Counted from the first letter of the stretch, positions 39,895 through 52,808 are shown. The stretch is DNA of 64,000 bases from Agmasoma carcini (nom. nud.) (GCA_029232285.1 JAOXFI010000048.1:21489-85488), one strand, 5' to 3'. Notes: a model not told the origin generated them from the sequence alone. Made by a program: numbers and translations.

Positions 39895-42800
39895 GGGATA
39901 ATAATTTAAGTATATGTTTAAATAAACAAATCTATTGGTGGGAAATAGATGAAAGGAACTTGTATTAACAACTAATAATTTAATTCTATTATACTATATA
40001 ATCATTAATTAAACATTATATCAAATTTATCACTTAATTTATATACGGTTGTATGTTATATTATATTATCTTAGAACCGATATATGATTAAATATTAATT
40101 AACTTTGATCACTTTATTTTAAAAATAAACATTGTAACAGCTTTTATGTTAGCATCATTTTAAAAATTATTAAAAAAAACAAATATTGATTATAACCTTT
40201 GAAATTTTTAAACAAATTGAAAAATAGTGTAGACCAATATGTTTTACTTTATTCAATACTTGAACATGAATTAATATTAATAACATCTAATATATGATTT
40301 TGGATACACTATATCCACTGTATGTGTTTACTTTAAGATTTAAAGTGTCTGTGAATTTGTATTTCTTAAATTTTTAGATTTTAATAAGATATAAAAGCTA
40401 TTAACTTTCTTACTACTTGTTAATAGAAGCAAATAATGTAATACCATTTACAGTCTATATTTGTTCCTTATACTGTTGCTACAGATGACATATAATAAAT
40501 TGTTGTTTTAAATGATGATAAAATATAAATATTCTTCTATACAATATAAATTTCAAGTTTCTGCAAAAAGAAATATGCTTAGTCTCAAAAGAAAGGATTG
40601 ATTAAGAAAGAGGGTATGATTCAGAGCCAGTCTAATTATTATAAACTTAATCTTGAAAAAAAATACGAATACTAAAAAATGTCAAAATAATTATGAAATA
40701 TTGCTTTTAAAACTGTACAAAGATTTAGGTTTAACATATTATCATATTTATCAATTTAATATGTTTGAAACACATTAAAAAAATTATCTTATTAATTTTT
40801 TGTTTGTAGTTTAGGTTAAATATGACAACCTGATGAAACAATAGTTGTTATTTACTTTTATTGATATATAAAAGCTAATATTATAAACTTAACAAGAATA
40901 TAGATAAGTTCATTTTAAGGTTATTAATACTAATATAGACTAATTAAAAGTATAATTTATTGAAATATAAACCGATCTAAAACATACATATTTTAAAGCT
41001 GAAATTATACTTTCAAGACACACATATACAATAAATTATTTTATCTAGAACTGAATTATTAAAGTTTTTTTAAAATGAAAAATGGTTTAGTATAAAGTAA
41101 TTATTGAAAACAAAGGTTCAACTTTAAATATAATTTAATTGTTCAAAATAATCTATTCAAACAATTAATTAATTATTTATTTGAAAAAAGAAGAAAAAAT
41201 TTATGTTTATTTATTGAGATGACAAAAACTAACGAGATTCTTGAATTTATATAAAGCACATACAAGGATATGATGAATTAGCAAACCAACAGAAATCCAA
41301 TACCTTCCCACATCTTTAAACCGTTTTGATGCAATAGAGTAATAGTCCATCTTAAGATATGCTGTCAAACATCAATATTATATATTTAAACAATTAAAAT
41401 TAACAATATTAATACAGAGAGCTAGAAGCTGAAATATATAAAAACCTATGCTGAAGGTAAAATATTAGTAATTATCCTAAATTACCAAATTTGTTATAGT
41501 AGCTTTTTAGATAAGATAAATTTAACTAATTCATTGCATGTAAAAAATTATATACAATTTTTTGAAAAGTTACCGGATCCTTAAAAGTTAATAAATACAC
41601 AATTTCCTTATATCGATATGAACCTAAAGTTGAAATGTATGAATAATTTATATTTAGAAAATTTACAAAAGAAAGTTCTTAGATGCTTTTGCCGCAACCA
41701 TGTCTCAAAATTCAGATAGCTTACTCGTCCTATGAGAATATAAATTTGTTTTTGTTTCTCCTAGACATGTAATGTAAATGAAGATTTTATATATGAAAAT
41801 AATAACATATTTATAAATTAAATATTCTCTAAACATCTCTCAAAATCTTCCACTATCCGTTGCTTCTTTTTATCGGATGTGGAAATTTCAGACAATTTTG
41901 CCCTAATATTTTATACTGATACATATAAATAACATAATCTTATAACCATATTCTGCATTGTTTATTTTCTTATTGTTTATGACTTCGCAAAACTTTTCAA
42001 CAATAAAGATTTATACGGTTCAGTATCATAATGATCTTAAAAACATTTGTTTATTAATTTTAGTTTCAATTTAAAATTAATATACACAAAAAGATTATAC
42101 CTACTTGATAACATAATTACTTGTTAGTTGTGTGCCCATCCTTTTATTATGTTATATTTTCTACATATATATGATGTATGTTCATATAATATGATTTCTT
42201 CTTATGGACAAAACTTGAAACATCATAAATAAAAATTTCTATTTAATATTTAACAACTTTTTTGAATAAAAAATTTTCCTAAATGAAAAACAAATATTTG
42301 GTAAATTAAAGAAATTAAAACATTTTTACTTTTAATGTATTTTGCATTTATTTTCAAATGTATTATTTGTGTTTTAATATTTTTTTAATATATTAAAAAA
42401 TTGCAAAATTAATATAAATTATTCATAATTTTATTCATATAAAACTATAACAAATTATTGTTATGAAATTATCATCTATAATTATTAAATTGCTATAACT
42501 TTAATTTTTTTTAATAAATATGCAAAATATAATTTTTAACAAAATAAACAAATCGTTTGCATTTTATAAAAAAACTTAAAAAGATAGAAAACATGCTAAA
42601 TACGTTTTAGAATTTTCTAAAAGAATTGTTTTTCTTATACATTTTATTAATAAAGTTGTAATTTTATTTAACACACCCCTTTCTTTATGAAAACTAATAT
42701 TCTATACCACTATGAATTTTTGTATAATTATTCAAATACACCATGTTATAACAATTAAATAAAAAACAACGTTTTAAATACAATTATAACATAAGTTAAT

Positions 42801-43685
42801 ATTGAAACTAGTTTTGTATTTATTATATAAAATCTTCGTCAAAAATTCTTTTATTATATGATCTACAATATATATAATCTTGGTTTGTTGGCCAGATAAT
42901 ATATTTGCAAATAATATTACAACGGGTATAATAAATGATAAGCATGATCATATTTAACAATTTATATACTTGTAAATATTTCCTGTTTTAATATTTCGAT
43001 CGAATTATTACAATTTTAAAAGTTTTTGTAACTAGTATCATTACTTCTATATTTTCATAAAATTTTTTAATATAATTGTGGTGTCACAATAATTAATATA
43101 ATTATGTTGGAGTAAGATGTATTAAACTTTAAGATGTTTTAAGATAATTAATGATATCTAAGTTGAAGAAATCTTTAACACAACCATAGCAAGTAACAGA
43201 GCTAGAGACATAAATAAAGATAAATCCAAAAACATCGAGATACAGGCAAATTTGTTAATAGTGGCTCATCTGTTTGCATCAGAAGATCAGGGTGGTGATG
43301 CAAGTATGTATAAAGAAGATTTTTAAGAGTATACAGAAGCTTAAAGCTTTAATAAAAATAAAAAAGCTTTAAGCTAGCCTTGAGAGGTGAAATATGTGTA
43401 TGATTTGATATACATCATAATAAGGTGTTTAATGATTATTATTTTTCTCTTTGAGAAGATTTATTTATAAGAATAGAATATTAAGAGCTATGAAAAAACT
43501 AAAGTTTAGAATATGCTGAAGAAGAGTCTATGTTGTTATTTTAAATAAGGAATCAAGCTTTACGGCAAATAGCAACATGATCAAAGGGTTGTTATTTCAT
43601 AATTGTAAAGTTTGCTTTTATCAACAATATCTGACAAGATATTACTAGCTACATTAAAGAATTAAATTATTATATGATTTTTATC
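39895..43685. other. Gene-free AT-rich stretch
   Basis: One weak trace at about 40806-40850 (TTTAGGTTAAATATGACAACC then TGATGAAACA) resembles the LGG...Q-x-DET block of the Merlin-like relics. A small inverted AAGCTTAAAGCTTT / AAAGCTTTAAGCTAG lies at 43335-43380. Nothing else recognised. Confidence 0.4.
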
Positions 43686-43687
43686 TA

Positions 43688-45095
43688 CACTGCTTTGCAA
43701 AAAAAAAGCAGCACTCAAAAAAAGAAAATCTTGTGCTAGATTAAACTAGAAAGAAAAAATTATATGATAAAATAAACTCTGCAAATACATATATATTCGT
43801 GTGTTTTTAATGTTTTAATATGAATTCTTAATATAATATTTAGTGTGAACATGTTTGCAAAAAAAAAGTAGCACCCTAAAATTTCTCTCTGTTTTTATAA
43901 TAAAATTTTATTTAACGAATAACCCATGTCAAAACATCTTTCAGAAGAGCAAAAAATCAATGTCATTAGTGATTTTATAAATGGTTTTAGTCAAAATTCT
44001 ATCTCTTTAAAACACAGTATTTCGCGCAGAACAGTGCAAAACATCAACAATAAATAAAAAAACAAAATCAATAAACCGAACAACGAGATTTAGACGATAT
44101 ATAAAACTTAATTCTATATCAGTAAAATATTTGATAAAGTGTATTGATAAAAACCCATTTATCACTTTATCAGAAATAAAAATCACCTGTTAAAGCAATA
44201 AGATATCAATGTATCTATATCAACTATATCAAGGGCTATAAATAAATATTAAGCCATTATTAAGTTAGAAGAACATTATTATACGGAAAAATTATGTAAT
44301 GAATTTTTATAATTTTCACAAGATGAGCTTGAATCAATTATTTTTCTGATGAATGCGGATTTAGCCTTTATTAGCTAGACATTTCTTGTTTTGTGCGTCG
44401 AAAAAAAGAGGAAAGACTAAATCCAAAATATATTTTACCATTAGTAAAGCATGGTGGAGGATCAAAAATGGTATGAGGTTGTATATCATCAAAAGGGGTA
44501 GGTAAACTTGTGTTTATTAAATAAACTATGGACGCTGAAGCGTATAAAAAACTTTTTGCTCAAAATCTTGAAGAATCTGCATTCATGATGGGTATTTCCG
44601 ATTTTATTTTCCAGAAAGAAAATGCACCTTGTCACACAGCAAAGTTAGTTCAAACAATGATAAAATTTAAAATCTAATAAAATAGCCACCACAATCACTT
44701 GATCTAAACCCTATCGAGCATATTTAGGCATATATAAATCAAAAATTTAGAGGTTTTGGGTTTTTAAAGAAAGATGAATTAAAGAATAAAATCTTTCATA
44801 TGGAACAATGTGGATCATGAAATGGTGAGGCATTATGCTTTAAGTTTCCAAAAAAGAGCTTTGGCTATTTTTAGAGTTAAGGGGAGACATGTTAAGTATT
44901 AAATTTCAAGGTGCTACTTTTTTTTGCAAACATGTTCACACTAAATATTATATTAAGAATTCATATTAAAATATTAAAAAACACACGAATATATATGTAT
45001 TTGCAGAGTTTATTTTATCATTTAATTTTTTTTCTAGTTTAATCTAGTACAAGATTTTCTTTTTTTGAGTGCTGTTTTTTTTTTGCAAAGCAGTG
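43688..45095 (+). mobile_element. Tc1-type transposon with long IR/DR termini, dead transposase
   Basis: Complete element of 1408 bases flanked by TA (43686-43687 and 45096-45097). The termini are inverted repeats of about 187 bases (43688-43875 and 44910-45095), almost identical. Each terminal repeat carries the binding-site-like word TTTGCAAAAAAAAAG-AGCAC twice, at its outer and inner end. That is the IR/DR layout of Tc1 elements such as Sleeping Beauty. Plus-strand transposase remnants: MSKHLSEEQKINVISDF (helix-turn-helix), FSDECGF (first Asp), FQKENAPCHTAK (second block, Glu in place of Asp) and a PPQSLDLNPIEHI-like third block. Stops and shifts are numerous. Confidence 0.92.
43926..44905 (+). 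pseudogene. Tc1-type transposase pseudogene
   Basis: Starts with ATG at 43926, directly after CCC, giving a 43-codon frame with the N-terminal helix-turn-helix and ending in TAA at 44055. Homology continues in shifted frames: a basic linker, a second helix-turn-helix-like ISVSISTISRAINKY, first Asp in FSDECGF (about 44345), VKHGGGSKMV-stop-GC, where the usual Trp is a TGA, AEAYKKLFAQNLEES, FQKENAPCHTAK, and NPIEHI with a stop at the Trp. It cannot make an active protein. Confidence 0.85.
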
Positions 45096-45097
45096 TA

Positions 45098-45599
45098 TAT
45101 GTAAGAATTACAACAACGAAATATTTAAAATGAGAAAAAGAATTACAACCTTGAGCGGAAAGGTAATAATCTAACTACAGTTGAAAACAACAGTATGTAA
45201 GACCCAGCTTAATGAATTTTATTGCAAAAGACTATGTTATTTGATAAGAAAATGTCTTCATATAAAGAACAATCTTTTAAATTTGAATTCTAAAAATCTT
45301 ATTTTGGTTAAAATGAAAAAGTGTGCAAAAGCAAAAAATATTACAAATAAATTTATAAATTGTGTTTTACCATATTTTTTGTGTCAAATGAACTAAACTT
45401 ACAATCTATTGAACATTTATTTAAAATGTCAAATATTGTGCACTACTAGGTAAGAATGCAAAAACAAGAGTTATCATAAAAAAATATATATAAAATAGGC
45501 ATACAAATCATAAACATTTTTTTATGGCGCTTGTAAAAAAAGGAACATATTAAAAAACAAAAATTAATTTAGTGATTTAAAATGAAGGTATAATACAAT
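45098..45599. other. Spacer between Tc1 element and gypsy relic
   Basis: AT-rich. A 71-codon frame at 45181 has no supporting feature. It may be decayed 5' sequence of the gypsy element. Confidence 0.35.
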
Positions 45600-47350
45600 G
45601 ATTTGTAGTTGTGAAGAAAAATAGAAAGCAGATAATAATAAAAAAAATTATTTTAATTATCAGCACATTGATGCAATTAAAATATCAGAGAAAGTTAATA
45701 AATTATTAAGAAAAATTACCTATAAATTTAAGCCAGTGTACCGAATTTATATAGAAAAGTATCGGCCTATAACTTTTATATATAGAAGAACAAATGTAGA
45801 GGATAAAGACAATCTTAAGAATTAAATTGTAGACTTGTTAGAAAATGGTATTTTAAGAGAATCTAATTCACTACGGATTTAATACCTTTCTAGTTGAAAA
45901 GAAAAACGCAAAAAGAACAAAAATACATAGAATTCTAAACGCTATAACGATAATAGATAAATACTCAATTCCTAATTTTGAGTACATTCTTAAATTTCTG
46001 AATGGTGTCAATATTTTCTCTAAATTAGACTTCAAGAAAAGATATTATTAAATTTATATACACCTTGAATATGTTAGCAGAAGTTTCTTTATATGTAAAT
46101 TTTAATCTTTCGAATTTTAAAAATGTATTTTGATTTGACAAACGCCTCGGCTAAATTTCAAAGATACTTTAATGATGTTTTTAAGAAGATTTATTTAGTT
46201 TTGTGGTTGTCTATATTGATGAAATTTTTATGTTTAGTCGATCATGAGAAGTGTATAGAAGGCACCATAATTTGTATTAGAGAGAATCAAAAAGTATAAT
46301 GTTTTCAAGAATAAAAATAAATGTAAACACTATAAGGAATAAGAGTTTTTTGTAAAGAAAAATTAAGCCGGATCAAAAAGACTACAAGTTATTTATAACT
46401 TTAAAACACAAAAAACAACTTCGAATTACAATTTTTTTTAGGAATGATAAAATATTGTAGACGATTTTAAAAAATATCTTTATTGAGTCAATTTTTTAGA
46501 GAAAGAACAAAATAATAATTATACAAAAAGAGGTTGAGAAGTTAAATAAGCTGCTTGAGAAAGATGCCTTATTGTTCATACCAGTCTATTCAATAACATT
46601 CTGAATAAAGTTTTATTTTAAGTTTGGTGTTTGAGCCACATTGGCACAAATTGTAAAAAAATAAAAGATAGAATCATTTTATACTGTAGTTGTTTTTTAA
46701 CCGATGATAAAAGGAACTTCTCAGAAATCAAATAGGTAACTGTCAGTACGGTGTAAGCGGTTGATCATTTTAAAGAATATCTATATATAAGATTAATATT
46801 GTGAGCTGATTAGCAAAGCGTTAAGTTCTTACCTTCTAAGAGAAATTAAAACCTAGACATCAGTTTGTTTTAATTCTGCAATAATATAAAATTAAAATTA
46901 AATATGTTAAAGGCGTCAAAAACTAAAATGTAAACTTGAATAAAGAGGTCGTAGTTTGCAAAATATACAAAAATAAATTAATAGAAAAGATAAATCAACT
47001 TACTGGACACAGGCAAATAGAAACTTTAAAAATAACTTATCAAAAATTTACTGTAAGAAATTAAATAGTGACATAAATAGTTTTGTTGACACAAGCAAAA
47101 TATGCCAAATAAATAAATTTATGAGAAAGCGAAACTAATAACCGTAATAAGGCATATAATGTGAATGACAAATGAGAAATCGACTTAGTAAATATGAGAA
47201 TATTAATGATGAATATAGATATATTATAACATCATTAAAGCATTTTTACAAAAAAGAATTTTTTTTTCAATGTAGAAACAGCAAATTTAAAAATATGTTT
47301 GAAATTTATATAAATACAAAAGACGCATGTCATACCAAACAAATCTGGTA
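45600..47350 (+). mobile_element. Ty3/gypsy retrotransposon pol relic
   Basis: Decayed pol in the order reverse transcriptase, RNase H, integrase. RT: DLLENGILRESNS (about 45830), VEKKNAKRTKIHRILNA (45890-45945), DKYSIPNFEYI and FSKLDF (45955-46030), VVYIDEIFMFSRS (46207-46245, YIDE in place of YIDD) and a MIKYCRRF block (46440). RNase H: GATLAQIVKK (about 46637), then TVSTVQAVDHFKEYLYIR with a stop (46740-46790). Integrase start: LTGHRQIETLKITYQKF (47000-47055). Long terminal repeats are not seen. Confidence 0.82.
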
Positions 47351-48739
47351 AGCGTAAATTATAGGTGCGGTTAAAAAAATTTTACACTAAATATATATAA
47401 TAAAAACAAATAAAAACTTTGATAATAATATTATAATTAAACTTTAAAATAATATATTAGAACTGTAAAACAATTTTAATTAAATGTATATAATATATAA
47501 AATACGAGCAAATTGTATTAAACTTTTGTAAAAAAAATTCATTTTTATTATATATAGTTATTAATAAGAAAACTTTGATAAAAACATTTTTAAATATAAC
47601 TTATTACAATAAGACTAATTTTGTTTACTCACGATGCTTATTAATTTTTATTTTTTTACAAAATCACTTAAATTATTATACGACACCCTTCTTCTTAATT
47701 CCAGATACAATTTTAAGACCAGATTATACACTTTCAATTGTATTCGTATTTTCTTGCATATCGTTTCTAAACCCTTTACTGTTTTTGATTTATTCCATGT
47801 CGACATCAAAAGTTTCCAACAGCTGCAAGATAAGTATAAATTATACAATTTTGAGCAAGTCGTCATTATTATAATTTTTTTTAAAAGCCTAAATGACTTG
47901 TCTGGTAAAATTTTAGTTTTTTTTTGTAAATAAACAAATAGAACCAATAATATATTTTGTACAACGTATTTAAGTCTTTTTAATTGTGGTGTTAAAAAAT
48001 TTTTTTAAGGAAAAAAAACCGTTCCATTGATTTGCACTGACATCCCAATATCTTTAATTTTATCTTTCTGTTTAGCAATATCACCAATTCCTTTAATAAA
48101 AACTCTTTTATGTTAAATATATTTTTTTAGATAGTTTAAATTGCGCAACAGCTGACTAATTTGATGTTATATATATAAATAAAGAAAAATTTTGATTTGT
48201 TGATAAGAATTCTTTAGAAATTGATGTTGAAATATTTATTGATCTTATATTCTATAAATAACTTTGCATTTATTTTTTTTTGATTTTAACGTCTTACATT
48301 TTCTTAGACAATATACTTCTATATAAACATGTTGACCTTTACTAATAATTTTATAAAATAAAAGAATATTTTTCTAAATTAATAATATTAAAGTTCCATC
48401 TTCTAACTTCGTGGAAAACAATGTGCTATTTTATATAGAATGCCGGTAAAATAATTAAAATAAATTAAATTTTATATCATTTATTATTGTTAAAAAATCG
48501 ATTTTTATATTTTTGCACCAAATTTTTAGGTGCTTTAAAAATTTGAAATTATGAAGTTTTTGACTACGGCTAGATATACAAAAGTTATAATTTTTATAAT
48601 GCTTTAATACATATATTTTATTTGATATAGATGAATATTTGATATATGGTGTTGTTTTTATTTTTAAAGTAATATCTTGTCTTTTAATTATGGTAGTAAT
48701 TGATTTTATTACACTTTTTTAAAAACTTAAATAGTTATT
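47351..48739. other. Gene-free AT-rich stretch
   Basis: Three overlapping 99-codon frames at 47575-47947 (two plus, one minus) overlap each other and have no recognisable domain. The minus one is Leu/Lys/Cys-rich and could be a transposon fragment. No firm content. Confidence 0.35.
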
Positions 48740-49580
48740 AAAGAATGTCTATTCTTAAAAAATAGATCACAAAATATCCATCTTGAAACTTTATTTTAAG
48801 ATGCTTAAAAACAACAGGTTCTTTGAGATTTCAATTGATAAACCTTCTTTAATGGATAAAAACAATACAGTAGAATGTTTAAAGGAAAGATAGTTCAGAA
48901 ACTATGCAATGGCACAAACGACAAAGAGTGATTTTTGGGTTAACGTGCACAATAAACATAATATCAAAATTAAAAAAAAGAAAGACACAGTATTCTTTTA
49001 TTTCAAGCTTTAAACCAAAGACATTTTAAAGATAGTCGTTGTTTTTTGTGAGGATCTAGAGGTTTTAAGAACTGTTAAGGATTTAAAGAAATCGAAACCT
49101 TCTGTAATAATTTAGAAATGTATTTTAGAAACTTTTTTAAACACAAAATGATGCAAAATTTTATAAGCTAGTGTAACGGTTTACCTTTTTTGAAACTTTA
49201 CGTTGGAAGTCGAAGTATGGTAAAAGAAAGAATACTCCTCAATGTATATTTGGAGTAATTGACAGACAAACACATAATATTTTTATTAAATCTGTTCATA
49301 GTCGATCAAAAAACTTATATCAAAAAATCTATAGTAATAACGAATAATAACATACTTAGATTTTTTGGGAAGAATGAACCTTATTGCTACAAAAATTTCA
49401 TGGTTTAGCACAAAGAAAATGTTGTGGATCTCAACACTGGAGCACAGATCCAAACCCTTTAGAATCTTTAAACGCTTCTTAAGAAACAATTAAAGAAATA
49501 TTCTTAGTGGTCAAGAAAATGGTTGATCTCTATCTTGATGATTTTATGTTAGGAGTAATATAAAATAAATTTTTTATGAA
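48740..49580 (+). mobile_element. ISXO2/Merlin-like transposase relic 5
   Basis: Best part at 49205-49305: KYGKRKNTPQCIFGVIDRQ followed by THNIFIKSVHSRSKNLYQ, matching the segment after the first Asp in ISXO2-like transposases (fold strand, CIFGVIDR). Upstream pieces from 48740 fit the N-terminal region. Downstream traces with STDPNPLESLN fit the C-terminal IES block. A 67-codon minus frame at 49286 is a shadow. Confidence 0.65.
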
Positions 49581-50696
49581 TTGTTGAGATTTATGAAGGT
49601 GTCTGGATAAATACTAATAGTTTTGTTAAATTTTTCAAACAATTCTATTGACATTAAAAGTTATATATTTAATAATTATATATTTATTAATTTTTTTATT
49701 AAAAAAATTATCCGGGCCTATAGTTTGCTCATACCAATTATTCTTTATTCAAGGGAAAGCTTTACATCTGATACATGCAAGAAGAAAATTTTACAACTGA
49801 TATTTTTTTGTATTCTTAAATTTATAAAAACCAAAATAAGATTTTTATAATTTAATATAATGATAAGAATTTATTATTTAAATATTCATTGTAAAAATAA
49901 CATATGATATATCTTTATATATTTTTGAATTTATAATAATGAAATTTAACATAAATGCACAACTGAGCAATAAAATAAATTTATGAGAGCGAAGGGTTGT
50001 ATGTTCAAGATTTTAATTTGCTAGAGTTATTTTACTAAACTGGCTTATTTAGATTATTGTATTTTATTCAGAATTTTTGAAAAATTTACCAGGGGACTAA
50101 TGATTTTCAAGAAAGCTTATAATTCACATTAACCGATTTATCTTTTAAAACCAACCTTATACCATTTAATGTGTTTTGATATATAAATATATATGTTTAA
50201 TCTTAAGTAATCAATTTATAGAACTAACAAATTGAATTATTTTTGATTTCTTTAATATTTCAACTCAAATTGTCGTAATTATACAATTCTTAAAAGCTAT
50301 ATAATTTTATATTTATGAATCTTTTTAAAAAATATATCTTTTCTGTTTTAAATAAAAATTTATTGTGTTATAACTCTTCATATTCTACTCCTTTTTTAAA
50401 CATTTTTTTATACTTGAATATTGTTGTATGTTAAATAAAATTTTAACAAATTTTATTTATCTTCGTATATAACAAGAATCACAAGTTCTAAGCCTTAACA
50501 TGTAATCTATAAAACCCATAAAACGTGATATAACTACATATTAAAACAAAGAAATATAAAGGAGAAATTGATTATTGATCTGATATATTAAAAATCACAA
50601 AAAGACGAATCAATATTTAAATTACATCATATATTTATAGTAGTAAATAAGTTTTAATTAAAAAATTTTAATAAAAAAATTAAATAAAAAATATCC
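49581..50696. other. Gene-free leader region of the paralogous family
   Basis: AT-rich; nothing recognised. The sequence just before 50697 is A/T-rich and ends in TATCC. Confidence 0.4.
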
Positions 50697-52046
50697 ATGT
50701 ATTTTATTTTTCTTTTGTATATTACATGCAAGTTTAATGCTGGATCTGTAAGAGAGTCAATAGTTGTAAGATTTAAAACTGATGGAACTAAATGTAAAAA
50801 AAGAAATGGTGATTGTTATAGAGCTACAACGTGTTTATCAACAACTATGAAAAATAATATTACCAATTTTAAATTACTAAATGATAATAAATTATGTGAA
50901 GTGATCTATCAAGGAAATAAAAGTAAAACAAAATCAATTATAAAAGAATTTAATCTCTGTGATTATCATTATTTAACAATTTTAAGTAGAATAAATGATC
51001 TATGTATGCCTAAAAGAGAATCTTATGGTATTATGCCATCATTAATTGATTCTCTTCATATCGCTATAAAGATATATATAGGACATTTCAGTAAAAGTAT
51101 AAATAATGAAATTAACAGATCTTTTTCATTAGAAGGGGAATGCAAATTATATTCTGTTGAAAAGAGTGATATGGAAGAAAAAAGCAAATTGTTCAATTAT
51201 AGAAATTCAAAAAAAATTTCTTTCAACCCATTTAAAAATTATACTTCATATATTTTATTTGGAAATTTGTATATTTATCTTATGGATAATAGCTTTGAAA
51301 AACAAAATAATCAAGTATCAGATGATGAAAGTACTGAATTTACCCCTTGTCATAAAAAACAAAAAGTGAGCCATTTAAATAATGACTATATTGATATTAA
51401 TCAATATCTATTTGATTGTTTTGATGATTTTGATGATTTTGATGATTTTAGTAAATATTCAATTGATGAAAATATTGAAAATGATATCAACGATATTATA
51501 CCAATTTTTAGTTCAAGAATATTTGTTTTGGGGTTTAGTGAAACACTTAATCAGTACTTGTTATTGGAACTACCCAAAGAAATATCTAACGATAATTTAT
51601 TTTCGTTACATTATAAATTAAAATACGATATTAAACATAATACTAGATTCATTTTCTTCATTTTTAAGGATGTTGAAAATGGTCAATTGTTGAAAAATGA
51701 AAATTTCTTAGGTTTTAATTTTGTTTCAGCTAAAGAAGATACAAAGCCATGGCAAAGCTATGATAAGCTTAAAAAGACAAATATGGTTTTTCAAACGTTA
51801 TTCATTGATGATCATTTACTTATAATTGAAAGTCATAATATAAAATATTTGATAATTGAATATGCTCCATTTGAAAATTTAAGAATTAAAAATACTTGTT
51901 TGTTTTTGGTACCTTTAATTTTGAAAAGCAATAATAAATACCAGGTAGATTACAAAGGTGTGTTTATTCAATATTCTACAGATTCAATATTTAAGAATTT
52001 AAAGATTCATATTATGTCAAAAAATGATTTAGAAAATAATTATTAA
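50697..52046 (+). CDS. Secreted protein of unknown paralogous family, member A
   Basis: A 449-residue protein with a good signal peptide (MYFIFLLYITCKFNA). Domains by comparison with the two paralogues: an N-terminal Cys-containing domain with C33...C40, LCDYHY (87-92) and GIMPSLIDSLHIA (111-123); a linker and a FGNLYIYL piece (188-195); an acidic/polar region ending in CHKKQK (218-223); a Phe/Asp repeat (DDFDDFDDF, 243-251); and a C-terminal domain opening with SRIFVLGF (273-280), then FFIFKDVEN (320-328), NENFLGF (334-340) and LVPLILKSNNKYQVD. No known family recognised. ATCC precedes the ATG. The signal peptide together with an NLS-like cluster suggests an exported protein with a nuclear destination, which is inference only. 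Confidence 0.85.
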   Translation: MYFIFLLYITCKFNAGSVRESIVVRFKTDGTKCKKRNGDCYRATTCLSTTMKNNITNFKLLNDNKLCEVIYQGNKSKTKSIIKEFNLCDYHYLTILSRINDLCMPKRESYGIMPSLIDSLHIAIKIYIGHFSKSINNEINRSFSLEGECKLYSVEKSDMEEKSKLFNYRNSKKISFNPFKNYTSYILFGNLYIYLMDNSFEKQNNQVSDDESTEFTPCHKKQKVSHLNNDYIDINQYLFDCFDDFDDFDDFSKYSIDENIENDINDIIPIFSSRIFVLGFSETLNQYLLLELPKEISNDNLFSLHYKLKYDIKHNTRFIFFIFKDVENGQLLKNENFLGFNFVSAKEDTKPWQSYDKLKKTNMVFQTLFIDDHLLIIESHNIKYLIIEYAPFENLRIKNTCLFLVPLILKSNNKYQVDYKGVFIQYSTDSIFKNLKIHIMSKNDLENNY

Positions 52047-52808
52047 TATGATAGATCAATTTATTACTAATTACAATAAAATAAAATATTTTAAGATTTT
52101 TTTAATTATTTGTGATCAATGATTCAAATATTAATTATGAATTGATGGTAATCAAAAATAGTTCATTTAAAAACATTAATTTTATTAATTTATACAAATA
52201 TTTTGTATTGTTATATGTAAGATAAATGTTTTTAATTGATTTTTAAAATAATTTTTGCATTTTTGTAAGATTTTTTTACAAATATAGTAAAAAAATCTAT
52301 TCAATAACAATTATTTACATATTGATTGCAAAAATGATCAGGGTATTCAAAAAACCTATATCATTGAATATCAGTAAATTAGAATTATAAATATTGTGCT
52401 TAACTATGTTTATGTATAATTTTATAAGGGAACTATAAATATCAAAGAATTTATATCAGTAATGCTAGCCCAAGGAGAGAAAGTCAGATAGATAAAATAA
52501 ATCCATTTATATAAGGTTTATATATTTACGTAGACATTATACGCAATACCACTAAGGTATAATAGTTACAGTTATAACTGTCTTAAGATTTGTAACCTCA
52601 ATATATCAATAAAATATATTAATATATAATGAATTCAAAAAATTAATGTCATAACATTTTGATTTTGGAATTTTTTATTTATTTTATTGTAAAATATGAA
52701 AAATCAACTAATCTGACTAACTTACCCTTTTTAGATTTCATCTACCCCTTTATCAATAACTTATGATCAACTCCTTTAAAATTATTATTCTTTTTTATAT
52801 TTTTACCC
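52047..52808. other. Spacer between family members A and B
   Basis: AT-rich. A patch at about 52500-52600 (TACGCAATACCACTAAGG ... ACTGTCTTAAGAT) looks like a worn minus-strand copy of the dispersed repeat. AATCTGACTAACTTACCC near 52700 repeats the GATTAGTCAG motif in inverse. Confidence 0.4.
52806..52808 (+). promoter_or_regulatory. CCC motif abutting the member B start codon
   Basis: TTTTTACCC runs directly into the ATG at 52809, fixing the start although the N-terminus there is a weaker signal peptide than in members A and C. Confidence 0.55.

Noticed and set aside
47575..47947. Three overlapping 99-codon frames
   Set aside because: They overlap each other on both strands, have no domain or start motif, and lie in transposon debris.
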